Positions 9,791-18,590 are shown, counted from the first letter of the stretch. The stretch is DNA of 64,000 nt from Oceanobacillus kimchii X50 (GCF_000340475.1 NZ_CM001792.1:3186592-3250591); one strand, 5' to 3'. Numbers and translations: made by a program. The notes: generated by a model not told the origin, from the letters alone.

Positions 9791-10303
9791 TTAGTAACTC
9801 GATTTGTTTTTGTTCGTTAACTCATCCATTAATTGAAAAGCTTCTTTGATTTCTTCATCTGTATACTTTTGCTTTGGCTTTACTGTATGTACTTTTTTTA
9901 TAATTTCTTCTTTTGAAGAATGACAAAAGAAAAACATGGTAGACATTAACTCAAGAAATCGTGAACTTTTTTCTTGTAATAACGTAATCATCTCACCTAT
10001 ATCGGGCATGTCCATTTCAAATTGTGTTAAAAAGGATTCCCCTTTATCAGTAATTGTATAATGATATTGATGATAGCTACTTTTCTCTTCTTTTTGCTCC
10101 TCCACAAACCCTAAATTGCAGAGTTCTTCTACACGAAGTGTCAGTTCTTCTGAATATGGGCCATAAAAATGGAACTCGTATTTTTCTTCAAAAGGAACTT
10201 CACATTGCTGCAATATATAAATCATTTTTTGTAATTTTTTACGACCAGTAACTTGATTGGCTACTGAAAAGAACTGTAGTAGTTTAGCGTGGTTATCTAA
10301 CAA
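9791..10303 (-). CDS. ywgA: YwgA family protein (winged-helix-like), function unknown
   Basis: 170 residues. The N-terminal part (LLQFFSVANQVTGRKKLQKMIYILQ) resembles the helix-turn-helix start of the YwgA family. The arrangement also recalls the Panacea/SocA-type fold seen in toxin-antitoxin chaperones, but that is only an impression. It lies 13 bp downstream of the HD-domain gene ywfO, so the two are likely one operon. I recall the family in Bacillales but no known function. Confidence 0.8.
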   Translation of the reverse strand: MLDNHAKLLQFFSVANQVTGRKKLQKMIYILQQCEVPFEEKYEFHFYGPYSEELTLRVEELCNLGFVEEQKEEKSSYHQYHYTITDKGESFLTQFEMDMPDIGEMITLLQEKSSRFLELMSTMFFFCHSSKEEIIKKVHTVKPKQKYTDEEIKEAFQLMDELTNKNKSSY

Positions 10304-10316
10304 ACCTCTTCACTCC

Positions 10317-11612
10317 TTATCTGTACAAAATATCGACAATGCGTTGTTTTAAACTTTCATCTTTGATTTCTTGAATGCGATCCTTTGGAAAATATAACTT
10401 ATGATCCGTCCGTTTTTTCCCTGATATAGATTCTACTATATCAGAATGCCGAGATAGTTCTTTCAGACCGCCATCCGGCATCAATAAATGAATTGGTAAC
10501 CGTTCTTCCTCTTCCCCAGAACGATAAAAATCATAAGGTAAATCCGACGAGGAATCCACAACAAGATAATAGTCTGGATTAATTCCTGCCTCTTTAAATA
10601 ATTGATATAATTCCATTCCTGCATTTATCTGTGGATCTGGATTGTATTCAACATATTTAAATAGTCTTCTATTTATAAACCTTTCACATAAATCTGCTAA
10701 AATCTCATCGTTTTCTTCTTGCCATAATTGGAAATAATAATAGACAATCATCTCGTCTATTTTTAAATAGTCTTGTAAATCTACTGTTCCACTAAAGAAT
10801 GAGATAAAATGTGTTGGTTTTAATTTAAAAGTATACGAATCATTTTCATATAAATACTTTGCACGTTGGAAGATTTTCGATAGAATCACTTCTGCACTTC
10901 TTGTTACCGGATGAAAATACACTTGCCAGTACATCTGATAACGACTCATAATATAGTCTTCTACGGCATGCATTCCAGTAGATTTAATGACAACCTGGTC
11001 ATCCATCGGACGCATTACCCTTAGAATTCTTTCCATGTCAAAATGGCCATAGCTGACCCCAGTAAAATATGCATCTCTTTGTAAGTAATCCATTCTGTCC
11101 GCATCAATTTGACTGGAGATCAGGCTTACGACAAGCTTATCCGAATACGTTTTTGCAATTACGTCTGCAACTTTCTGTGCAAAATTCGGAGATACCTTAT
11201 TTAAGATTTGATTAACAGTCGTATCTTCTAAAATAATACGTTGCGTAAATTTCTCGTGATCAAGTTTAAATACTTTTTCAAAAGAATGAGAAAATGGCCC
11301 ATGCCCTAAATCATGTAGCAAGGCAGCACATAAACATAACAACCGATCTTCATTATCCCAGTTCACTCGATCTTGAAAATTCATCATGATACGTCGAACA
11401 ATTTCGTATACACCTAATGAATGATTAAATCTACTATGTTCCGCTCCATGAAAAGTTAAATTTGTCGTTCCTAATTGTTTTACCCGACGAAGTCTCTGAA
11501 ACTCGGGAGCAGCAATTAAATCCCATATTACCCGATCTCGAACATGAATATATCGGTGAACAGGATCTTTAAATACCTTCTCTTCTGTTAGCTGTTGGTC
11601 TTTATATTCCAT
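10317..11612 (-). CDS. ywfO: HD-domain phosphohydrolase YwfO
   Basis: 431 residues. The HD metal site is clear: HSLGVYEIVRRI (H at about 64), then HDLGHGPFSHSFE, followed by SSQIDADRMDYLQRD, the three-part signature of dGTPase-like HD proteins. The best-known relative, EF1143 of Enterococcus, is a dNTP triphosphohydrolase, so a role in nucleotide pool control is likely but not shown. It is cytoplasmic. The start MEYKDQQLTEEKVF has an acceptable upstream GGAGACA site. First gene of the ywfO-ywgA-ywhD run, divergent from lipL. Confidence 0.88.
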   Translation of the reverse strand: MEYKDQQLTEEKVFKDPVHRYIHVRDRVIWDLIAAPEFQRLRRVKQLGTTNLTFHGAEHSRFNHSLGVYEIVRRIMMNFQDRVNWDNEDRLLCLCAALLHDLGHGPFSHSFEKVFKLDHEKFTQRIILEDTTVNQILNKVSPNFAQKVADVIAKTYSDKLVVSLISSQIDADRMDYLQRDAYFTGVSYGHFDMERILRVMRPMDDQVVIKSTGMHAVEDYIMSRYQMYWQVYFHPVTRSAEVILSKIFQRAKYLYENDSYTFKLKPTHFISFFSGTVDLQDYLKIDEMIVYYYFQLWQEENDEILADLCERFINRRLFKYVEYNPDPQINAGMELYQLFKEAGINPDYYLVVDSSSDLPYDFYRSGEEEERLPIHLLMPDGGLKELSRHSDIVESISGKKRTDHKLYFPKDRIQEIKDESLKQRIVDILYR

Positions 11613-11697
11613 ATCTATGTCTCCATCCGATCTTTTTCGACGATTTTAGTATATTATATTATAGTTAGACAGAGGATGAAAGCACAAGGAGGAAATT

Positions 11698-12537
11698 ATG
11701 AAAAACTGGAAAGATATTATCCGTCATCAATCATTTCGATATATAGATCATTCTGTGCACACAGAAATAGAAGGAAAACCTAATACGGCATTAACTTCCT
11801 TTGCTATAGACGATGCGTTAGCTATTTCTGTAAGTGAAGAAACCTCACCTCCAGTTATTCGTTTATGGGTACATCCAAATACTATCGTACTTGGCATACC
11901 AGATTCACGATTACCTTTTATTGATGAAGGTATGCAATTTATTGAAAAAAATAATTATCAGGCTGTGGTACGTAATTCCGGAGGACTTGCAGTAGCTTTA
12001 GATGAAGGGGTATTGAATATTTCACTGATTATTCCTGGAGGAAAGAACTTATCTATCTATGATTGCTACGAGGCTATGGTACGCTTCGTACAGGCCATGT
12101 TTCATGATCTTACTGATGAAATTAAAGCATATGAAATTGTTGGATCTTACTGCCCTGGTGATTATGATCTAAGCATTAAAGGTAGAAAATTTGCTGGAAT
12201 TTCTCAACGTCGAGTTAAAAATGGTATTTCCGTTCAAATATATTTAGATGTGGAAGGCAATAGCAACCAACGAGCAGAATTGATACAGAAATTTTATACA
12301 AAAGGTAAGAAAAATAAAGAAACTACCTTTACATATCCTGATATAGATCCAAAAGTAATGGGCTCCCTCTCTGAATTACTAGGAATTACATTAACTGTAA
12401 ATGATGTTAAAAAACGTGTGATCCATACGTTGAAGAAGCTAACGGATAAAATTGTTGAAATGCCTTTTCAAGAAGAGGAAAAAATGAATTTTGAAAAACG
12501 TTATAAGCAAATGGTGAAACGTAATCAGACTAATTAA
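11698..12537 (+). CDS. lipL: octanoyl-[GcvH]:protein N-octanoyltransferase LipL
   Basis: Moves octanoyl (lipoate precursor) from GcvH to the E2 subunits of 2-oxoacid dehydrogenases. 279 residues, the family length. The active-site cysteine is C152 in GSYCPGDYDLSIKG, with the conserved Lys in KFAGISQRR just after. RNSGGLAVALDEGVLN is the substrate-binding segment of the BPL/LplA fold. The presence of the Cys and the SYCPGDYD motif separates it from lipoate ligase LplA. Strong AGGAGG at 6 bp before the ATG. It stands alone, divergent from ywfO; ywfL is the B. subtilis synonym. Confidence 0.9.
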   Translation: MKNWKDIIRHQSFRYIDHSVHTEIEGKPNTALTSFAIDDALAISVSEETSPPVIRLWVHPNTIVLGIPDSRLPFIDEGMQFIEKNNYQAVVRNSGGLAVALDEGVLNISLIIPGGKNLSIYDCYEAMVRFVQAMFHDLTDEIKAYEIVGSYCPGDYDLSIKGRKFAGISQRRVKNGISVQIYLDVEGNSNQRAELIQKFYTKGKKNKETTFTYPDIDPKVMGSLSELLGITLTVNDVKKRVIHTLKKLTDKIVEMPFQEEEKMNFEKRYKQMVKRNQTN

Positions 12538-12596
12538 TATTCACAAATCATTTCTACTTTAGAGGAAATACCTTTCCTCCCCCTTGAAATATAATT

Positions 12597-13100
12597 ATGG
12601 ATATAAAATTCTGGGAGGTATGCTTATTAATAGAGTTAAAGGAAGTAACTTTAGACCAATTTCTGGCTAACGCAAATGATCCAAGTAGATACAACATATC
12701 ATTCATAGAAGCAACAGATGGTATTAATGAAAAGAAGGCTTTTTGGAAGCCGGATACAAATAGCCATAGTGTCGCTGAGATTGTTCAACACCTTATTTAT
12801 TGAAACAGAACATGGCAAATCAGATACAAGCATTCTGATTTTAATTCGATTCAAACAGTAAAGGAAAATGCAGAAACTTTCTCATTGCCTGATAAAATCT
12901 CGTTTAACGAATTTCGAAATGAATTACTCGGGATACTTTTACATTGGCAGAAATTATTTAAGGATAACTCTAACCTGTCCTGTTCAGTAATTAACTTTCT
13001 GGTAGGCGCAAAGCGGGGAGAACTATTAGGAAACGCAATCACGCATATTGCCTATCATATTGGACAAATCGTTTATATAAGAAAAATGAATAAATCATAG
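12597..13100 (+). pseudogene. DinB-like (DUF664 type) gene interrupted by an in-frame TGA
   Basis: Two halves lie in the same frame around one TGA codon at 12801-12803: the first ends HSVAEIVQHLIY, the second begins NRTWQIRYKHSDF and ends GNAITHIAYHIGQIVYIRK. Together they form a DinB-fold protein of about 167 residues, with the metal histidines in QHLIY and THIAYHIGQ. Relatives have a Trp after HLIY, so the lesion is probably TGG to TGA at codon 69. The 5' end is also odd: the good ribosome site GGGAGG (12612-12617) follows the in-frame ATG and no in-frame start comes after it, hinting at a second small deletion there. DinB-like proteins include thiol-dependent enzymes, but no reaction can be assigned. 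Confidence 0.8.
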
Positions 13101-13110
13101 TATTTTTATT

Positions 13111-13168
13111 AAAAAAGGAGCTGAGACAAAGAAATCAATTAAATGAAAAATGTCTCAGCTTCTTTTTT
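13111..13168. terminator. bidirectional terminator between the DinB pseudogene and pta
   Basis: AGCTGAGACA (13119-13128) pairs with TGTCTCAGCT (13151-13160) around a 22-nt loop. T runs occur on both strands, so it can serve both convergent units. Confidence 0.85.
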
Positions 13169-13175
13169 TACTATA

Positions 13176-14150
13176 TTATTCTCCCACTGCTTGTGCTGCA
13201 GTAATTAACGCTAAATTATACACATCTTCAGCGCTGCATCCACGTGAAAGGTCATTTACCGGACGGTTCAATCCTTGAAGAATGGGTCCTACCGCTTCAA
13301 ATCCACCTAAACGTTGTGCAATCTTGTAGCCGATGTTTCCTGCTTCTAAGCTTGGGAAAACAAATACATTTGCATTACCTTTTAAAACGGAATCTGGAGC
13401 TTTTTTCTCTGCTACACTTGGTACAAATGCAGCATCAAATTGGAATTCTCCATCAATTACTAGAGATGGATTTTTTTCTTTAGCAATTTCTAATGCTTCA
13501 GATACTTTCTCAGTTTCTGGAGATTTTGCAGAACCTTTCGTAGAGAAGCTTAACATTGCAACTTTAGGATCCACATCAAATAAAGTCCCTGTTTTCGCAC
13601 TTTCTACAGCAATTTCTGCAAGGTCATTACTATCTGGTGTTATGTTAATTGCACAGTCTGCAAATACATACTTCTCTTCATCACGAACCATAATGAATAC
13701 GCCAGAAGTTTTCTTTACGCCTTCTTTTGTTTTGATGATTTGTAATGCTGGACGTACTGTATCCGCAGTAGAATGAGCTGCACCACTAACTAATCCATCT
13801 GCTTTATTCATATATACAAGCATGGTTCCAAAATAGTTTTCATCAATAAGAATTTTCTTTGCATCTTCTTCGGTTGCTTTTCCTTTTCTTCTTTCAACAA
13901 ATGCTGTAACCATTTCATTAAAACCATCGTAGTTATTTGGATCAATAACATCACAACTATCTATCGACACATCAAGAGCCTTTGCCTTCGCTTTCACATC
14001 TTGTATATTACCTATTAAGATTGGTGTCATAATCCCTTCTTCTGCTAAACGACTTGCTGCAGTTAATATACGTTCATCTAATCCTTCTGGAAAGACAATT
14101 TTTTTATCAGCAGCTGTTACTTTTTCAGCTAATTGTTCGAATAATCCCAT
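13176..14150 (-). CDS. pta: phosphate acetyltransferase
   Basis: Converts acetyl-CoA and phosphate to acetyl phosphate, the first step of overflow acetate production in the cytoplasm. 324 residues, the short Pta/EutD form without the N-terminal P-loop domain. Family segments seen are IVFPEGLDERIL, DGLVSGAAHSTADTVRPALQ, FADCAINITPDSNDLAEIA and VFPSLEAGNIGYKIAQRL. The ATG has an AAGGAGG site. Single gene with its own terminator. No convincing cre box was seen upstream, although CcpA control is known in B. subtilis. Confidence 0.96.
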   Translation of the reverse strand: MGLFEQLAEKVTAADKKIVFPEGLDERILTAASRLAEEGIMTPILIGNIQDVKAKAKALDVSIDSCDVIDPNNYDGFNEMVTAFVERRKGKATEEDAKKILIDENYFGTMLVYMNKADGLVSGAAHSTADTVRPALQIIKTKEGVKKTSGVFIMVRDEEKYVFADCAINITPDSNDLAEIAVESAKTGTLFDVDPKVAMLSFSTKGSAKSPETEKVSEALEIAKEKNPSLVIDGEFQFDAAFVPSVAEKKAPDSVLKGNANVFVFPSLEAGNIGYKIAQRLGGFEAVGPILQGLNRPVNDLSRGCSAEDVYNLALITAAQAVGE

Positions 14151-14301
14151 AATGTATGCCTCCTTGTAGCCTTACAAACTTGTGAATACTTTCTCATGAT
14201 AAACTATCACAGTAAACAAATAAAGTGAAGCGCATAGTATGAATTCTTAATTTTTGACAAACAATTGACAATAGATGCTTTCAAGATGATTTTGAGCCTG
14301 T

Positions 14302-14331
14302 TTGATATGATTAGAGTACCCTACTTATGCT
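14302..14331 (+). promoter_or_regulatory. predicted hemQ promoter
   Basis: TTGATA (14302-14307), an 18-bp spacer and TATGCT (14326-14331), about 47 bp before the hemQ start. Confidence 0.5.
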
Positions 14332-14377
14332 ATAGTAAAAGCAGAACATGTATTTTTTATATAAGGAGTTGTTAAAT

Positions 14378-15127
14378 ATGGCAGAGGCTGTAGTTACTGT
14401 TGACGGTTGGTCAGCATTACATGATACACGTCAATTTGATTGGACATCTTGGAAATTAATTTCTAAGGAAGAAAGACAAGCAGCTATTGATGAATTCCAA
14501 CAGCTCATTTCTAAATGGGAAGCTGTAGAAGAAGAAAAGCAAGGAAGTCATGGAGTATATAAAGTAGTTGGTAACAAAGCAGACTTTATGTTTATTTTCT
14601 TACGCGAAAGCTTCGAAGAATTAGAGCAAATCAAGACTGAAATTAATAAGACAAAACTTGGAGATTTCCTAATTCCAGGTTATTCCTACGTTTCGATTAT
14701 TGAAATGACGATGCATGATCCAATGAAAGCGGGAGAAGATCGTGAGCTTTCTCCATATGTTAAGGATCGCTTAAAACCGATTATGCCTAAATGGGAGCAT
14801 GCTTGCTTCTATCCAATGGCTCGTCGTCGTGATCCAGGTGCAAACTGGTTTGAAATTGAAAAAGAAGAACGTACAAAACTTCTATATGAGCACGGAATGA
14901 CTGGTAGAAAATTTGCAGGAAAAGTGAAGGAAATTATTACAGGTTCCATTGGATTAGATGAATGGGAATGGGGAGTAACATTGTTTGCACATGACCCACT
15001 TCAATTCAAAAAAATTGTTTATGAAATGCGTTTTGATGAAGTAACAACCAAATATGCTGAGTTTGGCGACTTTATTGTAGGAAACTTCTTAGAAAAAGAA
15101 GAACTTTCTATCCAATTGTCTATATAA
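14378..15127 (+). CDS. hemQ: coproheme decarboxylase HemQ/ChdC
   Basis: Last step of the coproporphyrin-dependent heme pathway of Gram-positives: oxidative decarboxylation of iron-coproporphyrin III to heme b. The ATG at 14378 follows AAGGAG at 9 bp and gives MAEAVVTVDGW; an upstream in-frame ATG at 14348 is not supported. 249 residues. The catalytic tyrosine is Y145 in HACFYPMARRRD and the proximal heme ligand H172 in YEHGMTGRKFAG, at the same numbers as in the Geobacillus enzyme as I recall it. Formerly annotated as chlorite dismutase-like (YwfI). A weak hairpin with a T run follows the stop. Confidence 0.95.
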   Translation: MAEAVVTVDGWSALHDTRQFDWTSWKLISKEERQAAIDEFQQLISKWEAVEEEKQGSHGVYKVVGNKADFMFIFLRESFEELEQIKTEINKTKLGDFLIPGYSYVSIIEMTMHDPMKAGEDRELSPYVKDRLKPIMPKWEHACFYPMARRRDPGANWFEIEKEERTKLLYEHGMTGRKFAGKVKEIITGSIGLDEWEWGVTLFAHDPLQFKKIVYEMRFDEVTTKYAEFGDFIVGNFLEKEELSIQLSI

Positions 15128-15258
15128 AATTATGCAAGAGGCTTTTTATCTTTTTGATGGAAAGTCTTTTTTTATTGTCATTTTATCCAAAATACAGGCA
15201 TAAAAATAAATATTGAGATTGACATCTTAGATGAGAAATATGGAAATGAGGTATCTCT

Positions 15259-15684
15259 ATGGCCATTGTGAAACATAATGAGGCAGAAGTAGAATTACTT
15301 GCCCGCCTCATGCGTGCTGAAGCTGAAGGTGATGGCGACTTAGGAATGTTGATGGTTGGAAACACTGGTATCAATCGGGTAATTGCAAGTTGTTTAGATT
15401 TCCCAAACATTCGATCTATAACCGATATGGTTTATCAAAGTCCTGGAGGCTTTGAAGCAACACAGAAAGGTTATTTTTATCAAAGAGCACGTCAATCTGA
15501 AATACGTCTTGCTCGAAGGGTGATACAAGGAGAGAGGCAACATCCTGCCTCAAATTCGTTATGGTTTTTTATGCCTGAAGGCGCATGCCCCGAACAATGG
15601 TTCGGACAGTGGAACGTCGGTAGATTTAAGGCACATTGTTTTTTTGCGCCTACTGCTGCGGAGTGTCCAGAAGTATATCGTTAA
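15259..15684 (+). CDS. cwlJ: spore cortex-lytic hydrolase CwlJ
   Basis: Germination hydrolase that degrades the muramic-lactam cortex and is activated by Ca-dipicolinate. 141 residues, as in B. subtilis (about 142). SleB/Hydrolase_2 fold: the catalytic Glu is expected at E21 in RLMRAEAEGDGD, followed by VGNTGINRV and the WFFMPEGACP and FKAHCFF segments. There is no signal peptide, in line with synthesis in the mother cell and deposition in the coat. Start ATG with a weaker GAGGT site. gerQ follows 55 bp downstream, the normal operon partner. I could not identify a clean sigma-E promoter. Confidence 0.93.
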   Translation: MAIVKHNEAEVELLARLMRAEAEGDGDLGMLMVGNTGINRVIASCLDFPNIRSITDMVYQSPGGFEATQKGYFYQRARQSEIRLARRVIQGERQHPASNSLWFFMPEGACPEQWFGQWNVGRFKAHCFFAPTAAECPEVYR

Positions 15685-15739
15685 GCGAGCTTATATTGGT
15701 TCACTAAAAAGTTATTTTACAGTTTAGGAGGGATTATTC

Positions 15740-16213
15740 ATGAGTGAAAATGAAAACCAATCCAATTATCAAAATTATCCGTATCAACAACCACAATCTC
15801 AACAACCATACTACTATTATCCAAACACTTCACCTGCATTTTATCCAGTATACCCAACAAGGCAGTTCAATCAAGGTAATCAACAGGGGGGACAACAACA
15901 GCCACAACAGCAACCACCACAAACCGGTGGTACGGGAGGTCTACCAGCTCAACAATCGTTTATCGAAAATATCTTACGTATGAACAGAGGTGAGCTTGGA
16001 ACTTTTTATATGACTTTTGAAAATAGCGCACAACAGACAGAGTTTCGTGGCTATATTGAAGAAGCAGGAAGAGATCATATTTTAATTCGAGAAGAAGGAT
16101 CAGAACGCAGATTTTTATTATTAATGGTTTATCTTGATTACGTTACATTTGATAACGAAATTAATTACTCATACCCATATGGTCAACAATTATCTACTTA
16201 TAATCCAAGATAG
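15740..16213 (+). CDS. gerQ: spore coat protein GerQ
   Basis: Coat protein needed for CwlJ to locate to the spore; known to be cross-linked by transglutaminase through its Lys/Gln residues in B. subtilis. 157 residues. The first 70 residues are rich in Gln, Asn, Pro and Tyr (for example QQPYYYYPN); the conserved C-terminal half begins near QQSFIENILRMNRGELGTFYMTF and contains the DHILIREEGSERRFLLLMVYLDYVTF core. GGAGGG site before the ATG. Second gene of the cwlJ-gerQ unit, ended by a hairpin. Confidence 0.93.
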   Translation: MSENENQSNYQNYPYQQPQSQQPYYYYPNTSPAFYPVYPTRQFNQGNQQGGQQQPQQQPPQTGGTGGLPAQQSFIENILRMNRGELGTFYMTFENSAQQTEFRGYIEEAGRDHILIREEGSERRFLLLMVYLDYVTFDNEINYSYPYGQQLSTYNPR

Positions 16214-16230
16214 TAGGCGAAACTATATAA

Positions 16231-16272
16231 AAAGGATGACCTTAACAAATTAATCGGGTCATCCTTTATCCA
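16231..16272 (+). terminator. gerQ terminator
   Basis: AAAGGATGACC (16231-16241) pairs with GGGTCATCCTTT (16256-16267). The T run is weak, so termination may be partial and allow entry into the next gene. Confidence 0.65.
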
Positions 16273-16295
16273 TTTGTTAGCGAGGTGCACCAACT

Positions 16296-16547
16296 ATGAG
16301 ACATCCATATCAAAAATTTATTCAAATGGAAGTTATTGGGTTAGTACTTTCTTTTCTTTCTGGTATTACAGCTTTAATTACAGGATGGCTAATTCTTTTG
16401 TTTTTTGCTGTGTATTTGCTTGTTTTAAGCATTGTTTGTGATGCAATAATATTAATGCAAACAAGACGTCAATCAGAAGCTATGAAACAAGCTATCCGAG
16501 CATTCGTATTATTTTTGTTAATCACATCTATGTTCTTTCAGTTATAA
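16296..16547 (+). CDS. small two-helix membrane protein, unknown
   Basis: 83 residues with two or three hydrophobic segments (about 12-27, 30-50 and 68-82) and a basic stretch, QTRRQSEAMKQA, between them. The GCGAGGTG site before the ATG supports translation. It follows gerQ by 82 bp and its last 6 bp overlap the end of the convergent ywdK gene. I do not recognise the family; a spore or membrane role suggested by the gerQ neighbour would be guesswork. Confidence 0.7.
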   Translation: MRHPYQKFIQMEVIGLVLSFLSGITALITGWLILLFFAVYLLVLSIVCDAIILMQTRRQSEAMKQAIRAFVLFLLITSMFFQL

Positions 16548-16913
16548 AAGTCTCATGCCTGCAACACCAAGTAACACCCACCCAATAAGGAATGCAAGTC
16601 CTCCAATTGGTGTAATCATCGCAAAGGTAGTTATACTCGTAAAGGAATAAACATATAAACTTCCCGAAAACAAAATAATCCCTACAAGAAACATCCAACC
16701 ACTAGTTGTGAGTAATCCGCTTCCTTCAAATCTTGCTAAAAGTAATGCGACAGCGATTATAGCTATGGTGTGGAACATTTGATAATCTACTGCTTTCCCC
16801 CAGTTGTTCAGTGCTTTCTCAGAAAGTCTTCCTTCTAACCCATGTGCACCAAATGCACCTAAAGCAACTGCTAAGAATCCTAGTATAGCTCCAATTATTA
16901 AAAATAGCTTCAT
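16542..16913 (-). CDS. ywdK: DUF423 membrane protein YwdK
   Basis: 123 residues with four predicted membrane helices, DUF423 family. Typical motif at the N-terminus: GFLAVALGAFGAHGLEGRL, followed by NWGKAVDYQMFHTIAI. The GGAGGG site gives the ATG. Function unknown in all bacteria I know. It follows ywdI by 18 bp and is convergent with the preceding small membrane gene, overlapping it by 6 bp. Confidence 0.88.
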   Translation of the reverse strand: MKLFLIIGAILGFLAVALGAFGAHGLEGRLSEKALNNWGKAVDYQMFHTIAIIAVALLLARFEGSGLLTTSGWMFLVGIILFSGSLYVYSFTSITTFAMITPIGGLAFLIGWVLLGVAGMRLL

Positions 16914-16931
16914 TTTAGTTTCCCTCCGATG

Positions 16932-17264
16932 TTAAAAATCAAATAATGAGTCTCCATTCGCTTCATCGTCCTCAACCGATTTCTTCTTGTTTACCCCGAT
17001 TGATTTTGAAGTATCTCCAAGCATTGCCTTTATTTCTGCATCCGTAAATTGCGATTCCACATCTGAAACTTGTTTAATTTGTGGTGTTGTAATAGAAGAA
17101 ACTGTCGCTCCTTTATTCGGAGTACGTGTTTCATCAAATAACTCACTTAAAATACGGACATGTTCTATTCTTTTTTTCAATTGTGAGTGGTTGTTAGCTT
17201 CACGCTTCGCTGCTTCTAATTCTGTTATCATTTTATTAATGATGGTTTCATTGGAAACCGACAT
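16932..17264 (-). CDS. ywdI: YwdI family protein, unknown
   Basis: 110 residues, soluble, charged; a predicted helix covers residues 5-40 (NETIINKMITELEAAKREA), followed by a low-complexity Thr/Ser/Lys region and an acidic tail ending DSLFDF. GGAGAG site before the ATG. It is first in a two-gene unit with ywdK. Assigned to YwdI mainly by position beside ywdK and by length; function unknown. Confidence 0.75.
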   Translation of the reverse strand: MSVSNETIINKMITELEAAKREANNHSQLKKRIEHVRILSELFDETRTPNKGATVSSITTPQIKQVSDVESQFTDAEIKAMLGDTSKSIGVNKKKSVEDDEANGDSLFDF

Positions 17265-17364
17265 AACGCTCTCTCCTTCATTAACTCTTTCATGAGAATT
17301 ATAGCATGAAAGCTATTGATTTTATACAAATCTATATTAACGATTTTTACTTATAGCCCAAAAT

Positions 17365-17393
17365 AAAAAAGGGTTTCGGAATGTCCGATGCCC
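17365..17393 (-). terminator. terminator of the 55-residue gene
   Basis: A hairpin at 17371-17390 (GGGTTTCGGA against TCCGATGCCC, two mismatches) is followed on the minus strand by TTTTTT, 6 bp past the stop of the small gene at 17399. Confidence 0.75.
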
Positions 17394-17398
17394 CTCTA

Positions 17399-17566
17399 TC
17401 ACGAATTCATTGTATATAAATGACCTTCTTTTGATTTCAGCTCTTCTTCTAATTGTTCCACCGTATAGCGTTCATACATCCATTGCAAAAATCTTATTTC
17501 CTCATCTTGCAATCTTCTTCCAAGCTTTTCAGTAGTATCATTACAAATTTGAAAAAAGCTTTGCAT
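17399..17566 (-). CDS. small hypothetical protein, 55 residues
   Basis: A short gene starting MQSFFQICNDTTEKLG and ending SKEGHLYTMNS. It has a strong GGGGGAG ribosome site 8 bp before the ATG and its own terminator right after the TGA. The sequence is helical and amphipathic (DEEIRFLQWMYERYTVEQ), with no membrane segment. Codon use looks like its neighbours. I do not recognise it with certainty; it has the look of small conserved Bacillus proteins of unknown role. The gene is real on signals, its function is open. Confidence 0.75.
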   Translation of the reverse strand: MQSFFQICNDTTEKLGRRLQDEEIRFLQWMYERYTVEQLEEELKSKEGHLYTMNS

Positions 17567-17854
17567 ACCGACAACTCCCCCTATACGTGCTACTAACTAT
17601 AAACAATTATACTCGTTAAAACTATCACAATCAATAGCAAATTGATAATTTACTGAATTTACAGTTTTCATTTTGAAAATGCATCTTCATTCTGTAACAT
17701 CACTGAATATTGTTATTGTTACCACAAAAGCATGACCTAAAGTCCCTTGGAGATTATCCGGCACTTACATGAAGTTGACTCCTCAGATCTTCTCTTTAAC
17801 TACAGCTCATAGTCTGGAAGTTCGGAAATTACGGCCCCTTACAGAATAAATGTA
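17567..17854. other. intergenic stretch without a visible gene
   Basis: No open frame with a ribosome site on either strand. AT-rich next to the 55-residue gene, where its promoter must lie, and ordinary further on. Confidence 0.5.
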
Positions 17855-17908
17855 AAGAAAGAGAGCTTGGGCAAAAGTATTTAAGCTAAACTTTTTATGT
17901 TCCCAAGC
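17855..17908 (-). terminator. terminator of the phasin-like gene
   Basis: GGGCTTGGG and CCCAAGC arms (17865-17871 and 17902-17908) with a 30-nt loop; on the minus strand a T-rich tail (CTCTTTCTTT) follows. Confidence 0.6.
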
Positions 17909-17923
17909 CCATTAAAAAAGTGC

Positions 17924-18223
17924 CTATTTATCACTTAACTTGTCCTCTAATTCTGTTAGTCTTGCACGAATTTCTTGAATATCTTCTACGGTCGCAATTC
18001 CATAATCCTTTGCAAGCTGTTGAGTTTGTTTATGTTGTTTCGCATCCCACTCTTCTTTCTTCATACCGCCTTTTTCAATAAAGTTGTCCATGACGGTTTT
18101 CGCTTGCTCTTGTGTCAGTTCGTTTTTCTCAACGAGTTCTTTCAGTTTCTTATCAAACTTCTCTTTACCGCTTACAGCAGCTCCTAGGCCAAGTAAGAAA
18201 CCTTTTCGTAAATAATCACTCAT
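17924..18223 (-). CDS. phasin-like small helical protein
   Basis: 99 residues. The start SDYLRKGFLLGLGAAVSGKEK, followed by EQAKTVMDNFIEKG and a C-terminal coiled coil (DIQEIRARLTELEDKLSDK), is the pattern of the small phasin / polyhydroxyalkanoate granule-associated-like family (COG3937 type). Family members in Bacilli lacking PHA have no known role. GGGGGTG site before the ATG. Single gene with its own terminator. Confidence 0.7.
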   Translation of the reverse strand: MSDYLRKGFLLGLGAAVSGKEKFDKKLKELVEKNELTQEQAKTVMDNFIEKGGMKKEEWDAKQHKQTQQLAKDYGIATVEDIQEIRARLTELEDKLSDK

Positions 18224-18590
18224 ATATTACACCCCCTTCAATGAAACATTCACTTTCCAAGATGCATTTGGAGAAAAAATATCTCCATGTATTATTTCTA
18301 TTATAGTGAATGAACTACCATATCGTAAATTATTTTAGCGAAATTACTAAATTAATATTCATTACATTTATTATATTCCCGAATTTAATAGTTTTAATCC
18401 ATTTATTAACATGACTCAATTTCATTATTCCCAAGTTCTAATTATAAAACAATTTATTAGTGATATAAATAAATTATAGGAGATATTGGGAATGACTGGG
18501 ATGAAATACGACAACTCCTAAAGAGCAACATCCGTATTTCATGCATATAATATGTGCTTAATGAAATTACTAAGCATACTAAAAAAATGA
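18224..18590. other. intergenic stretch without a visible gene
   Basis: Very AT-rich, with no frame that has a ribosome site. It must hold the promoter of the phasin-like gene on the minus strand and leads into the promoter at 18591. Confidence 0.5.

Noticed and set aside
14151..14300. cre site controlling pta
   Set aside because: Candidate TGATAAACTATCA lacks the central CG of cre; no better match was found.
15128..15258. Sigma-E promoter before cwlJ
   Set aside because: A GCATAAAA block resembles a -10 element but no matching -35 could be placed with confidence.
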